A stretch of 64,000 nt of DNA from Caldilineaceae bacterium (GTDB taxonomy: Bacteria > Chloroflexota > Anaerolineae > Caldilineales > Caldilineaceae): assembly GCA_019637645.1 (NCBI GenBank), contig JAHBVH010000035.1, positions 22,896 through 86,895 of the forward strand. Direction: 5' to 3'. Shown here in pieces: positions 63,743 through 64,000 of this stretch. How positions within the stretch are numbered: position 1 is the stretch's first letter; every line of letters starts with the position of its first letter. Position numbers and translations under genes: made by a program. The notes beneath the pieces are model-generated. The model made no database searches. It saw only the letters and a program-made list of their open reading frames with translations, and was not told where the DNA came from.

Positions 63743-64000
63743 ATGCCAAATTTGCGAGAGCTTCCCCCGCATGAGCGGCGTGCGCTTGACAAAATTCGTG
63801 ACTTGTTAGAAGCGCGGGCTGAAACAAACTGGGCCATGCCCGAAGAATATGCGATTAAGGTGGCCCAAGAGATTGCCCAATTGCCACCGGTGGATGCCCT
63901 CCAGGCGGCCAAGCGCTATATTGAAGAGCTGCGCAAGCAGAATGCGGCGGTGCAAACACGGGTGACCGCGGCCACGCAACGCCGCCAAGAATTAGCCGAA
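63743..64000 (+). CDS. Partial helical protein, open at window end
   Basis: ATG 63743 opens a frame that runs off the window, 86 codons so far. The product begins MPNLRELPPHERRALDKIRD and continues as a charged helical protein (QAAKRYIEELRKQNAAVQT) likely to form a coiled coil. It lies 24 bases after the LysM gene on the same strand, so it is probably co-transcribed. I do not recognise it. Confidence 0.6.
   Translation, partial: MPNLRELPPHERRALDKIRDLLEARAETNWAMPEEYAIKVAQEIAQLPPVDALQAAKRYIEELRKQNAAVQTRVTAATQRRQELAE

Overview
The window looks like a chromosomal segment of a Chloroflexota-type bacterium (Chloroflexia, Caldilineae or Anaerolineae-like). This is an inference from gene content: a very large MalT-like LuxR regulator, a BMP-type ABC operon, DUF2126/alpha-E/ATP-grasp proteins, duplicated phosphofructokinase, and many short palindromic repeats between genes. 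Base composition is moderately GC-rich, coding density is high, and genes lie in short co-directional runs on both strands. I see no rRNA, tRNA, CRISPR array, prophage or intact insertion sequence.

Layout. 0-3.3 kb: lipid and phosphoester genes (lysophospholipid-type acyltransferase, alkaline-phosphatase-superfamily phosphodiesterase, GDPD). 3.3-7.7 kb: a NarL-type response regulator, a PRC-barrel protein, an HdeD-like membrane protein and a dCache/HAMP histidine kinase whose start codon directly follows a 7-bp tandem repeat. 7.7-13.5 kb: DUF1275 protein, a conserved protein with an Ada-like Cys motif, PPK2, DinB-like protein, flavin-type stress protein and class II FBP aldolase. 13.8-18.8 kb: GyrA with an exceptional low-complexity C-terminal tail, and a DHH phosphoesterase.

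18.8-23.5 kb: a seven-gene leftward run (Crp/Fnr regulator, 2x[4Fe-4S] ferredoxin, four polytopic membrane proteins, cupin). Three of the membrane proteins share a heme-copper-oxidase-like His/GW/Pro helix motif and the fourth has a looser version. I find this the most intriguing uncharacterised cluster. 23.8-31.0 kb: AIM24 protein, PHP-family metallohydrolase, TetA-like MFS exporter, D-lactate dehydrogenase and a eukaryote-like tandem phosphofructokinase with a degenerate second half.

31.6-41.3 kb: a five-gene operon of circularly permuted ATP-grasp, alpha-E, transglutaminase-DUF2126, fused ATP-grasp/alpha-E and second transglutaminase proteins. It is a predicted peptide-ligation/cleavage system of unknown product. 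41.4-48.2 kb: GH4 glycosidase, a beheaded sugar-ABC permease, a MalT-like regulator and an ABC-2 exporter pair. 48.3-54.0 kb: a leftward operon of a Rieske oxygenase and a complete BMP-type (nucleoside/purine-like) ABC importer. 54.6-64 kb: TrkA-gated K+ channel, an unrecognised TIM-barrel-like protein, MBL hydrolase, gamma-glutamyltransferase, a membrane M23-like chimera, a membrane LysM protein and the start of a coiled-coil protein.

Intergenic space is dominated by repeats. There are at least seven 33-nt palindromes with a fixed 15+3+15 geometry. Three of these sit inside a larger ~85-bp element that has five copies in the window. There is also a GACGCGGATA inverted-repeat family and several small tandem repeats.
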